A stretch of DNA of 64,000 nucleotides from Rubrivivax albus (lineage in GTDB: Bacteria > Pseudomonadota > Gammaproteobacteria > Burkholderiales > Burkholderiaceae_C). Below, piece by piece: positions 44,751 through 54,540 of this stretch; the stretch's first letter is position 1, and every line of letters starts with the position of its first letter. The stretch is taken from assembly GCF_004016515.1 (NCBI RefSeq), contig NZ_SACT01000007.1, forward strand, positions 62,001 to 126,000, given 5' to 3'. The notes beneath the pieces are model-generated. The model did not search any database. It worked only from the letters and a program-made list of their open reading frames with translations, and had not been told where the DNA came from. The position numbers and the translations under genes are program-made.

Positions 44751-45338
44751 TCAGCGGTCCTTGATCTCGACACGGCGGTTCTTGGCCCAGGCAGCCTCGT
44801 TGGAGGCCGGGTCGGCCGGGCGCTCCTCGCCGAAGCTCACAGCCTCGACCTGGCCGGCCTGCACGCCCAGCAGTTCCATGGCGCGGGCCACGGCCTCGGC
44901 ACGCTTCTGGCCCAGGGCCAGGTTGTATTCACGACCACCGCGCTCGTCGGCATGGCCCTGCAGGCTGAGCTTGCGGTCGCGCTGCGCCACCAGGGCCTTG
45001 GCATAGCCTTCGAGCACCGGCTTGTCCTCGGCGCGCAGCAGGAAGCTGTCGAAGTCGAAGTACAGCACGCGCGGCAGGTTGGCCATGGCGGCGGCGGCCT
45101 GTGCGGCGGCCGCGGCTTCGGCCTCGCGGCGTTGGCGCTCCAGGTCCACCGTGGCCACGCGCGACTGCGGCGTCGCCTGCGACTGCGCCGGGGTCTGCGT
45201 GCTGCCGCCGGTGCCGCCCTGGGTCACCGGCGCCGGGGTGGTCGCCTTGGGTTCGTCCAGCTTGACCGGCGACGAGCAGGCGGCCAGCAGGGCCGCCGTG
45301 GCGATGAGGGTCGGCAGGGCAAGAGGGCGAAGGGTCAT
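44751..45338 (-). CDS. pal: peptidoglycan-associated lipoprotein Pal
   Basis: 195 residues. Signal peptide with lipobox LAAC. The OmpA-like domain starts near VLYFDFDSFLLRAEDKPVLE, with LSLQGHADERGGREYNLALG and the terminal ENR-type motif KNRRVEIKDR. It anchors the outer membrane to peptidoglycan. AAGGAGAACCCG precedes ATG 45338. tolB lies upstream. Confidence 0.97.
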   Translation of the reverse strand: MTLRPLALPTLIATAALLAACSSPVKLDEPKATTPAPVTQGGTGGSTQTPAQSQATPQSRVATVDLERQRREAEAAAAAQAAAAMANLPRVLYFDFDSFLLRAEDKPVLEGYAKALVAQRDRKLSLQGHADERGGREYNLALGQKRAEAVARAMELLGVQAGQVEAVSFGEERPADPASNEAAWAKNRRVEIKDR

Positions 45339-45387
45339 CGGGTTCTCCTTGGTCGGGGGCGTGAAGGGCAGATAGAGGTTGGAGCGA

Positions 45388-46695
45388 TCAGCGGCCGAAC
45401 GGGCCCCAGGCGGGTTCGCGCACGTCGGCACCGCTGGTCAGCAGGCGGGTCTTGATCCTGCCATCCAGCGTGGTGGTCATCAACACGTCACGGCCTTCCA
45501 GCCGTGTCGCATACACGATCAGGCGGCCGTTGGGCGCAAAGCTGGGGCTCTCGTCGTCGCGGGTGGCGGTCACGCCGCGCACGGTACCCGTGCTCAGGTC
45601 CAGGGTCATCAGCTTGAAGGCCGACCCGCCCACGCGCGACACATAAGCCAGCAGGCGCCCGTCGGGGCTCAGCGTGGGGCTGATGTTGTAGTCGCCGTCG
45701 AAGGTCACGCGCTCGGCGCTGCCACCTTCGGCGGGCATGCGGTAGACCTGCGGGCCGCCGCCGCGGTCGCTGACGAAGTAGATCTGCTTGCCGTCGGCGG
45801 TGTAGACCGGTTCGGTGTCGATGGATCGGCTCTCGGTCAGGCGCAGCGGCGTGCCGCCCGCCGCAGGCATGCGCCAGAGCTGCGTGAGCCCGCCGCGCGA
45901 CAGCGCCACCGCGACGAACTGGCCATCCGGCGACCACGCCGGGGCGCTGTTGGAGCCGGGAAAGTCGGCCAGCTTGCGCCGCGTGCCACTGGCGGTGTCC
46001 TGCACCCAGACCACGGCCTTCTGGCTCTCGAAGGACACATACGCCAGCTGGCGGCCGTCCGGTGCCCAGGCTGGGGAGATGATGGGGTCCAGGCTGTTGA
46101 GCGCCACCTGCGCGTTCTCGCCGTCGGCGTCGGTCACCAGCAGTGCATAACGTGGACCCTGCTGCACCACGTAGGCGATGCGGGTGGAGAACACCCCCGC
46201 CTCGCCGATCAGGTTCTGGTGGATCTCGTCGGCGATGCGGTGGGCCGCCAGGCGCAGGTCGCCGGCCACCACCGTCTGGCTCTGGCCGATGAGTTCCTCG
46301 CCGCGCACCACGTCCCAGAGCTTGTAGCGTACGTCGAAGCGGCCGTCGGTCAGCCGCGTGACCGAGCCGGCCACCAGCGCGTCGCTGCCACGGGCCTTCC
46401 AGTCGCCCAGCTGCGGCAGGCTGCGCTCGTCCATCGGCACCGGCATGGCGCCGGGGTCGACCAGCCGGAACAGGCCGCTGCGTTGCAGGTCCGCGCGCAC
46501 GATGCCGGCAATGCCGGTGCCGGCGGCGCCCTCGTCGCGGAAGTCCACCACCGTCACCGGCACCTGCGTCGCGCCGACGCCGGTGATCTCGATGCGGAAC
46601 TGCGCCCATGCCGGGCCCGCGGCGGCGGCCAGGGCCGCGCTGCCGAAGGTGGTGAGCAGGGCTTTGCGTCGGGAAACCATGGGCATGGAAGCCAT
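45388..46695 (-). CDS. tolB: Tol-Pal beta-propeller protein TolB
   Basis: 435 residues. N-terminal signal ([20 protein letters not shown]) then the amino domain (VTVVDFRDEGAAGTGIAGIV) and a six-bladed WD40-like propeller of repeated SPAWAPDGRQLAYVS, APAWSPDGQFVAVAL, NISPTLSPDGRLLAYVS and SPSFAPNGRLIVYAT. Start 46695 has an AAGGATCC site; ATG 46722 is the longer option. Periplasmic. Forms the tolB-pal-cpoB operon. Confidence 0.96.
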   Translation of the reverse strand: MASMPMVSRRKALLTTFGSAALAAAAGPAWAQFRIEITGVGATQVPVTVVDFRDEGAAGTGIAGIVRADLQRSGLFRLVDPGAMPVPMDERSLPQLGDWKARGSDALVAGSVTRLTDGRFDVRYKLWDVVRGEELIGQSQTVVAGDLRLAAHRIADEIHQNLIGEAGVFSTRIAYVVQQGPRYALLVTDADGENAQVALNSLDPIISPAWAPDGRQLAYVSFESQKAVVWVQDTASGTRRKLADFPGSNSAPAWSPDGQFVAVALSRGGLTQLWRMPAAGGTPLRLTESRSIDTEPVYTADGKQIYFVSDRGGGPQVYRMPAEGGSAERVTFDGDYNISPTLSPDGRLLAYVSRVGGSAFKLMTLDLSTGTVRGVTATRDDESPSFAPNGRLIVYATRLEGRDVLMTTTLDGRIKTRLLTSGADVREPAWGPFGR

Positions 46696-46766
46696 GGATC
46701 CTTGGGGATGCCGTTGGTTCACCCGACCGATTGTAGGCAGCCCCGATAATCCGCCCGATTCCTGCC

Positions 46767-48494
46767 ATGCCCAGCCTAGCCCAGCGACTCGCCCGCCTGC
46801 GGCCCTACCTGCGCCCCGGCCGCCGCGGACTGATCGGCGCCGGGCTCGGCGCGCTGGTCGGCGCCGCCACCGAACCGGCCATCCCGGCGCTGCTCAAGCC
46901 GCTGCTGGACGAAGGCTTCGGCGCCGAGCGCAGCTGGCCGCTGTGGTGGGTGCCGGTGCTCATCGTGGGCCTGTTCACGCTGCGCGGGCTGGCCGGCTTC
47001 GTCGCCCAGTACGGCCTGGCCTGGGCGGCGCAGCGCGCCGTGCTGGCCCTGCGGCAGGACCTGTTCGCCCACCTGCTGGCGTCGCCGTCGGGCCTGTTCA
47101 CACGCCAGTCGGCCAGCCAGCTGACCAACACCGTGGTCTACGAGGTGCAGCAGGGCGCGACGCTGCTGATCAACGCCCTGCTCACGCTGGCCAAGGACTC
47201 GCTGACGCTGGTGGCGCTGCTGGTCTACCTGCTGTGGCTGAACTGGCAGCTCACGCTGCTGGTGGGCCTGCTGTTCCCGGCCCTGGCCGTGGTGATGCGC
47301 CACCTGGGCCGCCGGCTTCGGCGGCTGACGGTGGCCGGCCAGCAGGCCACCGACGAGCTGGCCTACGTGGTGGAGGAGAACGTGCTGGCCTGGCGCATCG
47401 TGCGCCTGCACGGGGCCGAACCGGCGCAGGCCAGCCGCTTCGGTGCCCAGGGCGAGCGCCTGCGCCGGCTGATGATGAAGGTGGTGGCCTCGTCGGCCGC
47501 GATCACGCCGCTGACCCAGGTGCTGGCGGCCTGTGCGCTGAGCACGGTGATCGTGCTGGCGCTGTGGCAGAGCCAGGGCGCCGGCGGCACCGTGGGCGGT
47601 TTCGTGGCCTTCATCACCGCGATGCTGATGATCGTCTCGCCACTGCGCCACCTGGCCGACGTGGTGGCCCCCATCACGCGCGGGCTGGCGGCCATCGAGC
47701 GTGGCCTGGACCTGATGGCCGACATGCCGCGCGAGGCCGGCGGCACCCACGATGGCGGCCGCGCCCGCGGCGAGATCGTGCTGCAGGACGTGACCCTGCG
47801 CTACCGCGACGACGGCCTGCCGGCACTCGACCGGCTGACCCTGACCGTGCGCGCCGGCGAGACGGTGGCCCTGGTGGGCCCGTCGGGTGCGGGCAAGAGC
47901 ACGGTGGTGAACCTGCTGCCGCGCTTCGTGGAGGCCGGCGAGGGGCGCGTGCTGCTGGATGGCGTGCCGGTGGGCGACTGGGACGCCGGCGCGCTGCGCC
48001 GCCAGTTCGCGCTGGTGAGCCAGGACGTGGTGCTGTTCAACGACACCGTGGCCGCCAACGTGGCCCTGGGTGCCGATGTGCCGCACGAGCGCATCCGCGA
48101 GGCGCTGGCCGGCGCGCAGCTGCTGGACTTCGTGGACGGCCTGCCGCAGGGGCTGGACACGGTGATCGGCCACAACGGCAGCCAGCTCAGCGGCGGCCAG
48201 CGGCAGCGGCTGGCCATTGCACGTGCCATCTGCAAGGACGCGCCGGTGCTGATCCTCGACGAGGCCACCTCGGCGCTGGACACCGAGAGCGAGCGCGGCG
48301 TGCAGGCGGCGCTGGAGGTACTGATGCGTGGCCGCACGACGCTGATCGTGGCCCACCGGCTGTCGACCATCGAGCACGCCGACCGCGTGGTGGTGATCGA
48401 GGGCGGCCGTGTGGCCGAACAGGGCCCGCACGCCGCGCTGATCGCGCAGGGCGGGCTCTACGCCCGCCTGCACGCGATGCAGTTCAAGACCTGA
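46767..48494 (+). CDS. msbA: lipid A export ABC transporter MsbA
   Basis: 575 residues: six TM helices in the first 330, then the ATPase. Walker A VGPSGAGKSTVVNLL (about residue 370), Q-loop SQDVVLFNDTV, signature LSGGQRQRLAIARA (about 473), Walker B VLILDEATSALD, H-loop IVAHRLSTIEH. Flips lipid A-core across the inner membrane. Divergent from tolB with 71 bases between. Could in principle be another MsbA-like exporter. Confidence 0.93.
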   Translation: MPSLAQRLARLRPYLRPGRRGLIGAGLGALVGAATEPAIPALLKPLLDEGFGAERSWPLWWVPVLIVGLFTLRGLAGFVAQYGLAWAAQRAVLALRQDLFAHLLASPSGLFTRQSASQLTNTVVYEVQQGATLLINALLTLAKDSLTLVALLVYLLWLNWQLTLLVGLLFPALAVVMRHLGRRLRRLTVAGQQATDELAYVVEENVLAWRIVRLHGAEPAQASRFGAQGERLRRLMMKVVASSAAITPLTQVLAACALSTVIVLALWQSQGAGGTVGGFVAFITAMLMIVSPLRHLADVVAPITRGLAAIERGLDLMADMPREAGGTHDGGRARGEIVLQDVTLRYRDDGLPALDRLTLTVRAGETVALVGPSGAGKSTVVNLLPRFVEAGEGRVLLDGVPVGDWDAGALRRQFALVSQDVVLFNDTVAANVALGADVPHERIREALAGAQLLDFVDGLPQGLDTVIGHNGSQLSGGQRQRLAIARAICKDAPVLILDEATSALDTESERGVQAALEVLMRGRTTLIVAHRLSTIEHADRVVVIEGGRVAEQGPHAALIAQGGLYARLHAMQFKT

Positions 48495-48512
48495 CCTTCA
48501 GATCCACGCTGG

Positions 48513-49247
48513 TCAGAGGAGGTTGCTGGCCGCACCTTCGAAGGCCGCGATGCTGTTGGTGCAGGTGCCCGGCAGCTCGTGCTCGCTGTTGCCCTTGAAC
48601 GTGCCCTGGCCCTGGGTAAGCACGTTGCCCCCGGCCAGTTCGAGCAGGTTGCCCTCGAAGAAGCCCTCGACCGACGCGGTGACCGACCCGCCGTCGTACT
48701 CCTCGATGCCGCCCTTGAACGACTGCCCCGCCGCCACGGTGACGCTGACGCTGCCGTTGCCGGTCTCGATCACCGAGCCCTCGAAGCTGCCGCTCGACGC
48801 GACGACCGTGACGCCGCCATTGCCGCTCTCCAGGATGTCGGCGTTGACGACGCCCGGGCGGTCCACGGTGACGTTGACACCGCCGTCGCCGGACTCCTCG
48901 ATGGACCCGCCGATGGTGCTGCCGCCGCGTACGCTGACGCCACCGAGGTCGGCCTCAGACACGTTGCCGCCGGTGCGGCCGCCGGCAATCGTGATCGAGC
49001 CGTCTCCGGACTCCTCGACCGCCCCGTTGACCGCGCCGCGGATCACCAGGTTGCCAGGCCCGGTCTGGATCAGGTTGCCATTGACCGACGCACTGGCGGC
49101 GATGGTGCATGAGTAGCCTGCAGCCACCACGTCGTCGTTGACGCTGCCGGTGACGGTGTTGTTGGGGAAGCTGCTGCACTGGACCGCGGCCTGGGCGCCG
49201 GTCATGGTACCGAGGGACAGCAGGATGAAGAGGATGCGCTGGGTCAT
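48513..49247 (-). CDS. secreted protein with tandem Gly/Glu-rich beta-repeats
   Basis: 244 residues. Signal peptide MTQRILFILLSLGTMTGAQA. The mature part is a series of about eight 21-24 residue units of the form EESGDGGVNVTV / LESGNGGVTVVASSGSF / IETGNGSVSVTV, each ending in Gly and an ESG turn. A parallel beta-helix or repeat adhesin shape is likely. Cys pairs only near both ends (VQCSSF, YSCTI, GTCTNS). Unknown function. Converges with msbA by 18 bases. Confidence 0.7.
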   Translation of the reverse strand: MTQRILFILLSLGTMTGAQAAVQCSSFPNNTVTGSVNDDVVAAGYSCTIAASASVNGNLIQTGPGNLVIRGAVNGAVEESGDGSITIAGGRTGGNVSEADLGGVSVRGGSTIGGSIEESGDGGVNVTVDRPGVVNADILESGNGGVTVVASSGSFEGSVIETGNGSVSVTVAAGQSFKGGIEEYDGGSVTASVEGFFEGNLLELAGGNVLTQGQGTFKGNSEHELPGTCTNSIAAFEGAASNLL

Positions 49248-49453
49248 GTCGAGCTCCGGGAGTCAGGGTTGCGGCGGTTCGCCCCTGACACCCTGTCAGG
49301 GGCGCCGCCAGCACACGGAGCAGGCCCGCGGCCCGCTGATACATCGCGCCGGAACCAACCCGAACCGAGGGGGCCTGCCCCGTTCCGTCGTCGCCACGGC
49401 AGGTACGATCCGTGCATCACCTCGACCCGCGCCTCGGGCGCGCCCAGCCTGCC

Positions 49454-50038
49454 ATGTCGCCGATCTCACGCTTTCCCGTCCCTGAGCTGACCGACCTGCC
49501 GGAGGACATGCGCGCACGCATCCTGGAGGTGCAGGAGAAGGCCGGCTTCGTGCCCAACGTCTTCTTGGCGCTGGCCCACCGGCCGGCGGAATGGCGTGCT
49601 TTCATGGCCTGGCACGACGCGCTGCTGCTCAAGGAAACGGGCGGCCTGAGCAAGGGCGACCGCGAGATGATCATCGTGGCCACGTCGGCGGTGAACCACT
49701 GCCTGTACTGCGTGGTGGCGCACGGCGCCATCCTGCGCATCTACGAGAAGAAGCCGCTGGTGGCTGACCAGGTGGCCATCAACCACCGCAAGGCCGACAT
49801 CACGCCGCGCCAACGCGCCATGCTGGATTTCGCGCTGAAGGTCTGCAGCGCTTCGCACACCGTGGACGACACAGATTTCGAGGCCCTGCACGCGCACGGC
49901 TTCAGCGACGACGACATCTGGGACATCGGCGCGATCACCGCCTTCTTCGGCCTGAGCAACCGGCTGGCCAACCTGAGCGCGATGCGACCCAACGACGAGT
50001 TCTACCTGATGGGCCGCGTGCCCCGCAGCAAGGGCTGA
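49454..50038 (+). CDS. AhpD-like peroxidase-related protein (carboxymuconolactone decarboxylase fold)
   Basis: 194 residues. The catalytic CxxC-like site is NHCLYCVVAHGAIL, with the proton-relay residues around it. N-terminus FPVPELTDLPEDMRARILEV; C-terminus IGAITAFFGLSNRLANLSAM. Family members reduce peroxide with thiols, in the cytoplasm. ATG 49454 follows no strong ribosome site. Confidence 0.85.
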   Translation: MSPISRFPVPELTDLPEDMRARILEVQEKAGFVPNVFLALAHRPAEWRAFMAWHDALLLKETGGLSKGDREMIIVATSAVNHCLYCVVAHGAILRIYEKKPLVADQVAINHRKADITPRQRAMLDFALKVCSASHTVDDTDFEALHAHGFSDDDIWDIGAITAFFGLSNRLANLSAMRPNDEFYLMGRVPRSKG

Positions 50039-50059
50039 TACGGCGCGGACGCTTCCGTC

Positions 50060-50524
50060 ATGGCCCGCCCACCGTCCAGCGCCAGCGCCAGCGAATGGAC
50101 CACGGCCGTGGAGGCCGCGGTGCATACCGAACTGCTGCGCCGCAGCCGGTTGCTGAAGTGGGCCGTGGCGTTGTCGCTGCTGGTGGGCGCGCTGGCCGTG
50201 TGGCTGGCGATCGCGATGCGCGGGATGACCTGGGAGGAGATCGCGCCCCGGGTGGTGCAGACCGCCGAACCACTGGTGCAGCAGCGGCTGGCGCCGGTGA
50301 TCGACACGCAGGTGCTCCAGGGGCAGACGCAAGTCGACATGGCTCAGGCGCTTGAGCAGCTTGAGGCCGACATCGAGGCGCTGCGTACCGAGGTTGCACG
50401 GCACCAACACCGGCGCGACCCGGAGATCGCTGCACTGCGCCAGCGCGTGGTGCTGCTGGAAAGGGCGCTTGCGGCATTCGCGACTGCCGAGGTTCCACCG
50501 GCCGCGCCATTGCCCCGAAATTGA
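50060..50524 (+). CDS. membrane-anchored coiled-coil protein
   Basis: 154 residues: one TM helix (WAVALSLLVGALAVWLAIAM) near residue 35-55, then a helical tail (DMAQALEQLEADIEALRTEV, DPEIAALRQRVVLLERALAA) likely coiled coil. No family. It lies 21 bases after the AhpD-like gene, so may be cotranscribed. Unknown role. Confidence 0.62.
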   Translation: MARPPSSASASEWTTAVEAAVHTELLRRSRLLKWAVALSLLVGALAVWLAIAMRGMTWEEIAPRVVQTAEPLVQQRLAPVIDTQVLQGQTQVDMAQALEQLEADIEALRTEVARHQHRRDPEIAALRQRVVLLERALAAFATAEVPPAAPLPRN

Positions 50525-50568
50525 CGAAAGCAGCGCCGAGGCCAAGGCTGCGAGTGCCAGGCCCGCGG

Positions 50569-53121
50569 TCAGCGCGCCGCAACGGGATCCTGCACCACCT
50601 TGCTGCGCAACAGGCGCCGTCTTTCGATGGCGGCCGCCATGGCGGCTTGGAGTGCAGAGAAGTCAATGGGCTTCGCAACATGCTCGTCCATGCCCGCATC
50701 AAGACAGGTCTGCCGATCCTCGGGACGCGCATTCGCCGTCATCGCGATGATGGGCACGTTGGCCGCTTCCTCAGGCAACCGACGGATCCAACGCGTGGCC
50801 TCGCACCCGTCGACTTCAGGCATCTGCATGTCCATCAGCACCAGGTCGAAGCCACCGCTGGCCAGTCTGTCCACGGCGTCACGCCCGTTGCCCACCACCT
50901 CCACCTCGTGACCGAGGTGGTGCATCAGCGCCTGGATCAGCACCTGGTTGACGGTGTTGTCTTCGGCCACCAGCACCCTCAACGGAGCGGTGCTGCCAGG
51001 CGCTGCCGCCATTGCTTGCACCGTTGACGACGTCTGCGCGGCCGCGAAGCTGCAGGGCAGCGTGACCGTGAAGGTACTCCCGGCACCGAGCACACTCTGC
51101 ACCTCGATGTGCCCGCCCAGCCGCGTCACCACCTCCCGCGTGATGGCCAGACCCAGGCCACTGCCGCCATGGCGTCGGGTAGCGCTGCCATCGGCCTGCA
51201 CGAAACGTTCGAACAGTCGGGGCAGCAGCTCGGGCTCGATGCCCACACCCGTATCCTCCACGGCCACACGCAGCATGCACCCCGGTGAGTCGCTGCCGCC
51301 GCGCAGGATTGCAAGTCTGACGCTCACCCGGCCATGCTCTGTGAACTTCAGCGCATTGCCCACGAGATTGAACAGCACCTGGCGCAGACGCAGGGCATCG
51401 CCGAGCAGGCGTGTCTCCGGCGGCGTGTGGTCCTCCAGGGTCAGCATCAGGCGCTGTGACTCGGCGCGGTCCGCCAGGACAGCAAGCACCTCCTGAGCCA
51501 CCTGCCGAGGGACGAACGGCTCCTCATGGACCTCGAAGAGCCCGGCCTCGATGCGGGAGAGGTCAAGCACGTCGTTGATCAGCGACAGCAGCAACTGCCC
51601 GGAAGTGCGCATCAGCTCGGCATACCGTCGCTGGGACTCGTCCAGCCGCCCCTGCAGCAGGAGTTCGTTCAACCCCAGCACGGCGTTCAGCGGCGTGCGG
51701 ATCTCATGGCTCATGTTGGCCACGAACTGGGACTTCGCCTCGTTGGCAGCCTCGGCCTCGGCCTTGGCCTGCGCCAGTTGGCGCTCCTTGGCGGACATGT
51801 CGTGGTAGACGCTGACGATGCCACCGTCGGGCATCCGCCGCTCGACGATGCTGACGATCACCCCGCTGTGCAGTGCCTGTTGGACAACTCGACCGTCGGC
51901 AACCTGCCTGCGTTCCTCCACGCGCGCCTTGGCCCATGCAACTGCTTCCTGAGTCGCGTCGGGGCCGAAGCGCTTCTTCGCTGCCGCCAGTGCAAGCTCG
52001 CGATAGGTCACACCGGGCCGCAGCACAGGCTGCAGCCACGGGAAGATCTCTTCATAGCGCGCGTTCCACCGCAGCACGCGATCGTCCACGTCGCACAACA
52101 GGAAAGCGTCACCCATCGCATCGAGCGCCTGCTCCAGCAGTTCCGCGGATGCGGCCGTCTCCTGCCGGGCCCGCGCCAACCGTGCCACCTGGGCCCGGGC
52201 AGCGGCCGCCGCGGCCACAATGAGCAAGACAAAGAAGGTCGCAACGGCGCCGATCCAGACGGCCTGTTGACGCCAGTCGGCGAACACATCGCCGAGGTCT
52301 CGACGCGCCACCACGTACACGCCGTCGTACAGGGTCGGCCGGGTCGCGACGCGCTCGTTGATCCCGTCTTCGGCCCGCGAGGTCACGGGTTGACCTGACA
52401 GTGGACGCAAGGTGGGCATCTCCCTGCGGACAGTCATGGCGCGGTCATCTGCCGGCTGGGTGGCCAGGACCCGCCCGTCGGACCTCTCGACCGACAACGA
52501 CAGGCCGGGAACGCCCATCACGGTGGCCGCACTGGTGGGCAGCAGCAGATCCAGCGGCACCTCGGCCACCGCAACGGCCGACGGCAGACCGGGCAGCGAG
52601 ACCGCACGCCCGATGATCAGGCTCCGTTCGCCCGTCGCGCGGCTGACGATGGGGTCGCTGAGCACGACCGTCGCGGACGGCCGGCGCCGGATGCTCTCGA
52701 TGAATCCGTGAGGCAGGGCCGGACCGGTCAGCCTCGTGGCACGCAAGGCCGTGCCAACGACGCGCCCATCGGCATCCAGCACGGCCAGGTCGCTGATCAG
52801 CAACTGCCGTTCCTGCAGACCAGCCAGCACAGGCCCCAGCGCATCGGCGTCGGATGTGTCCCCGAGGATCAAGCCTGGCAGGCTGGCGAGTTTCATGTCG
52901 ACGTTCAACACGGCGCGGTTGAATTCGATCTCCGCGGCAGCCACGGCGCGCTCGATCTGCTCGTCGGAACGCGCGATGGCCTGAGAACGGATCTCCACGA
53001 GCACGGTCGAGGCCACGGCCACGACGGCCAGCAGGAAGCCGGCAGCCACCTGGAGTATCCGGCTCGACAGCGGATGGTTCGGCATCGTGGGCGGACTCCA
53101 GGATTCCGAGCGTGCCGTCAT
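50569..53121 (-). CDS. hybrid sensor histidine kinase
   Basis: 850 residues. TM1 (VAAGFLLAVVAVASTVLVEI), a periplasmic Cache-like sensor (about 45-270), TM2 (WIGAVATFFVLLIVAAAAAA), PAS (LLEQALDAMGDAFLLCDVDD), HisKA with phospho-His (FVANMSHEIRTPLNAVLGLN), HATPase_c (NLVGNALKFTEHG; DTGVGIEPELLPRLFERF; GGSGLGLAITREV), and a C-terminal receiver with the phospho-Asp in LVLMDMQMPEVDGCE. Start 53121 overlaps the stop of the DctP-like gene by ATGA. The signal is unknown; coupling suggests the binding protein supplies it. Confidence 0.92.
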   Translation of the reverse strand: MTARSESWSPPTMPNHPLSSRILQVAAGFLLAVVAVASTVLVEIRSQAIARSDEQIERAVAAAEIEFNRAVLNVDMKLASLPGLILGDTSDADALGPVLAGLQERQLLISDLAVLDADGRVVGTALRATRLTGPALPHGFIESIRRRPSATVVLSDPIVSRATGERSLIIGRAVSLPGLPSAVAVAEVPLDLLLPTSAATVMGVPGLSLSVERSDGRVLATQPADDRAMTVRREMPTLRPLSGQPVTSRAEDGINERVATRPTLYDGVYVVARRDLGDVFADWRQQAVWIGAVATFFVLLIVAAAAAARAQVARLARARQETAASAELLEQALDAMGDAFLLCDVDDRVLRWNARYEEIFPWLQPVLRPGVTYRELALAAAKKRFGPDATQEAVAWAKARVEERRQVADGRVVQQALHSGVIVSIVERRMPDGGIVSVYHDMSAKERQLAQAKAEAEAANEAKSQFVANMSHEIRTPLNAVLGLNELLLQGRLDESQRRYAELMRTSGQLLLSLINDVLDLSRIEAGLFEVHEEPFVPRQVAQEVLAVLADRAESQRLMLTLEDHTPPETRLLGDALRLRQVLFNLVGNALKFTEHGRVSVRLAILRGGSDSPGCMLRVAVEDTGVGIEPELLPRLFERFVQADGSATRRHGGSGLGLAITREVVTRLGGHIEVQSVLGAGSTFTVTLPCSFAAAQTSSTVQAMAAAPGSTAPLRVLVAEDNTVNQVLIQALMHHLGHEVEVVGNGRDAVDRLASGGFDLVLMDMQMPEVDGCEATRWIRRLPEEAANVPIIAMTANARPEDRQTCLDAGMDEHVAKPIDFSALQAAMAAAIERRRLLRSKVVQDPVAAR

Positions 53122-54224
53122 CGGCCGGTGGCCATCACGCCGGACACGGGCGCCAACCACTGGTTCCACGCCGCTGCGCAGGGTTCGCCACAGCGGCCGA
53201 CCCACTGCGGCAGGACCTCGCGTGCGAACAAGGTCCGACGCAGTCCATCATCGCTGGTGGCAGGCGGCTGCAGCTTCATGCGGCCCGGCGGGCCGGCCGT
53301 GCACGGGCCGGATCCGGTGCTGCAACGCACCCCCTCGTCCGTCTCGCGCTCTGCCTCGTCCCAGATGGCGCGCTCCAGCAACGGCAGTTCACGGAGCAGG
53401 ACCGCGCGCAGATCCTGCGGGAGGCTCTGCCAGTGCGCCCGGTTCGCGACGAACACCGACAGGCCCCACGTCACCGGCAGCGGCAGCAGGTGGCTCGTGA
53501 TCTCATGAAGCCCGATGGTGTATCCGGACATCGTGCCCGTGATCGCGCACTCCATGTTCCCGGACTGCATGTTGCCTACGAGTTGCGCGAACGGCACGGT
53601 CAGCGGCAGCCCGCCCAGTGCCCGGATGAAGTCCGACTGCGTCGGGCTCGACGTGCGCACGCGAAGACCTTGCAGGCCGGCCAGACTGGCCACCGGACGA
53701 TTGCAGAACAGCACCTGCGCCGGATACGCATACACGGCCAGAAGTTCCGCGCCGTGGCGCTCTCGCAGCAGTGTGGTCAGGTGAGGCCGCCATGCCGTCA
53801 CCACGCGACGCAACGTGGCAATGTCCGGACTCAGACCTGCCAGGTCCGGTGCGGCCAGTTCAGCGTCGCGCGGGGACGCCTGGCTGAGCAGCAGCGTCCC
53901 GAATGGCAGCGACCCGAGACGGACCATCGTCAGCAACTCGGCACCGCGAATGCCTGCGCGATCGAAAGGCACGATCTCCGCGGTGTACCGCCCAGCCGTC
54001 AATGCCGAGAGGCGTTCACGCCAGAACGGCGATTCGTGTCGGGTGTACTGATTGACACCCGCCAGACCGCCCACGATGCGCAGGGCCTGTGTCGGCGCCG
54101 TGCCGCCGGTGTCAGGTGGCACCTGGGCCATCGTCAGCGACGCCGCCCCCGCACAGACCAACCCCAGCAGCACGGTGCCCAAGGCGCCGCGCAACCCGCC
54201 CGTCGATGGCTGGCTTCTGCGCAT
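53118..54224 (-). CDS. TRAP-type (DctP) periplasmic binding protein, orphan
   Basis: 368 residues with a signal peptide (RGALGTVLLGLVCAGAASLT). The DctP fold is supported by PFWRERLSALTAGRYTAEIV, LQGLRVRTSSPTQSDFIRAL (TRAP carboxylate-binding Arg region) and MQSGNMECAITGTMSGYTIG. No dctQ/dctM permease genes are near. It overlaps the histidine kinase by ATGA, so it is likely a sensing partner rather than a transport part. Inference. Confidence 0.85.
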   Translation of the reverse strand: MRRSQPSTGGLRGALGTVLLGLVCAGAASLTMAQVPPDTGGTAPTQALRIVGGLAGVNQYTRHESPFWRERLSALTAGRYTAEIVPFDRAGIRGAELLTMVRLGSLPFGTLLLSQASPRDAELAAPDLAGLSPDIATLRRVVTAWRPHLTTLLRERHGAELLAVYAYPAQVLFCNRPVASLAGLQGLRVRTSSPTQSDFIRALGGLPLTVPFAQLVGNMQSGNMECAITGTMSGYTIGLHEITSHLLPLPVTWGLSVFVANRAHWQSLPQDLRAVLLRELPLLERAIWDEAERETDEGVRCSTGSGPCTAGPPGRMKLQPPATSDDGLRRTLFAREVLPQWVGRCGEPCAAAWNQWLAPVSGVMATGR

Positions 54225-54540
54225 CTAGCTGCTCCCCGACTGGACACGGCGCAGAACCACCCTGTTCTGCTGCGCACAAGTGTCACGGTCGGGAATCTAC
54301 GCGCGATCGGGCCGTCATGCCAGGCGAAACCAGGGCGTGGCCTGGGATCACGCACCGATGCGTGCCAAATTGCTGGTCAATTGGCAGGCCGGCACGGTGT
54401 CATCCCTGCCCGTACCTCGGCTCACGACCAACAGGTGGCCCGGACGCGGGCCTGTCGGGCTCACGTAACCCGGTTTGCTTCGAACGCCAGCGCGGCCTTG
54501 GTCTGGCGAAGGTCGATGACCGCCCCGGGGAGGCCGGGCG
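54225..54540. other. intergenic region between the DctP-like gene and the PEP-CTERM gene
   Basis: 316 bases. It should hold the promoter of the DctP-like/kinase operon at its left end and the end of the PEP-CTERM transcript at its right. An imperfect palindrome with TGCCAA/TTGGCA ends (54363-54386) could be an operator. No gene or strong terminator seen. Confidence 0.4.
54363..54386. promoter_or_regulatory. imperfect palindrome, possible operator
   Basis: Arms TGCCAAATTG and CAATTGGCA with a five-base centre and one bulge, about 140 bases upstream of the DctP-like start. It fits the size of a dimeric regulator site. No regulator assigned. Confidence 0.35.

Noticed and set aside
46776..48473. 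565-codon minus-strand frame opposite msbA
   Set aside because: Codon shadow with Gln/His/Arg-rich translation and no motif.
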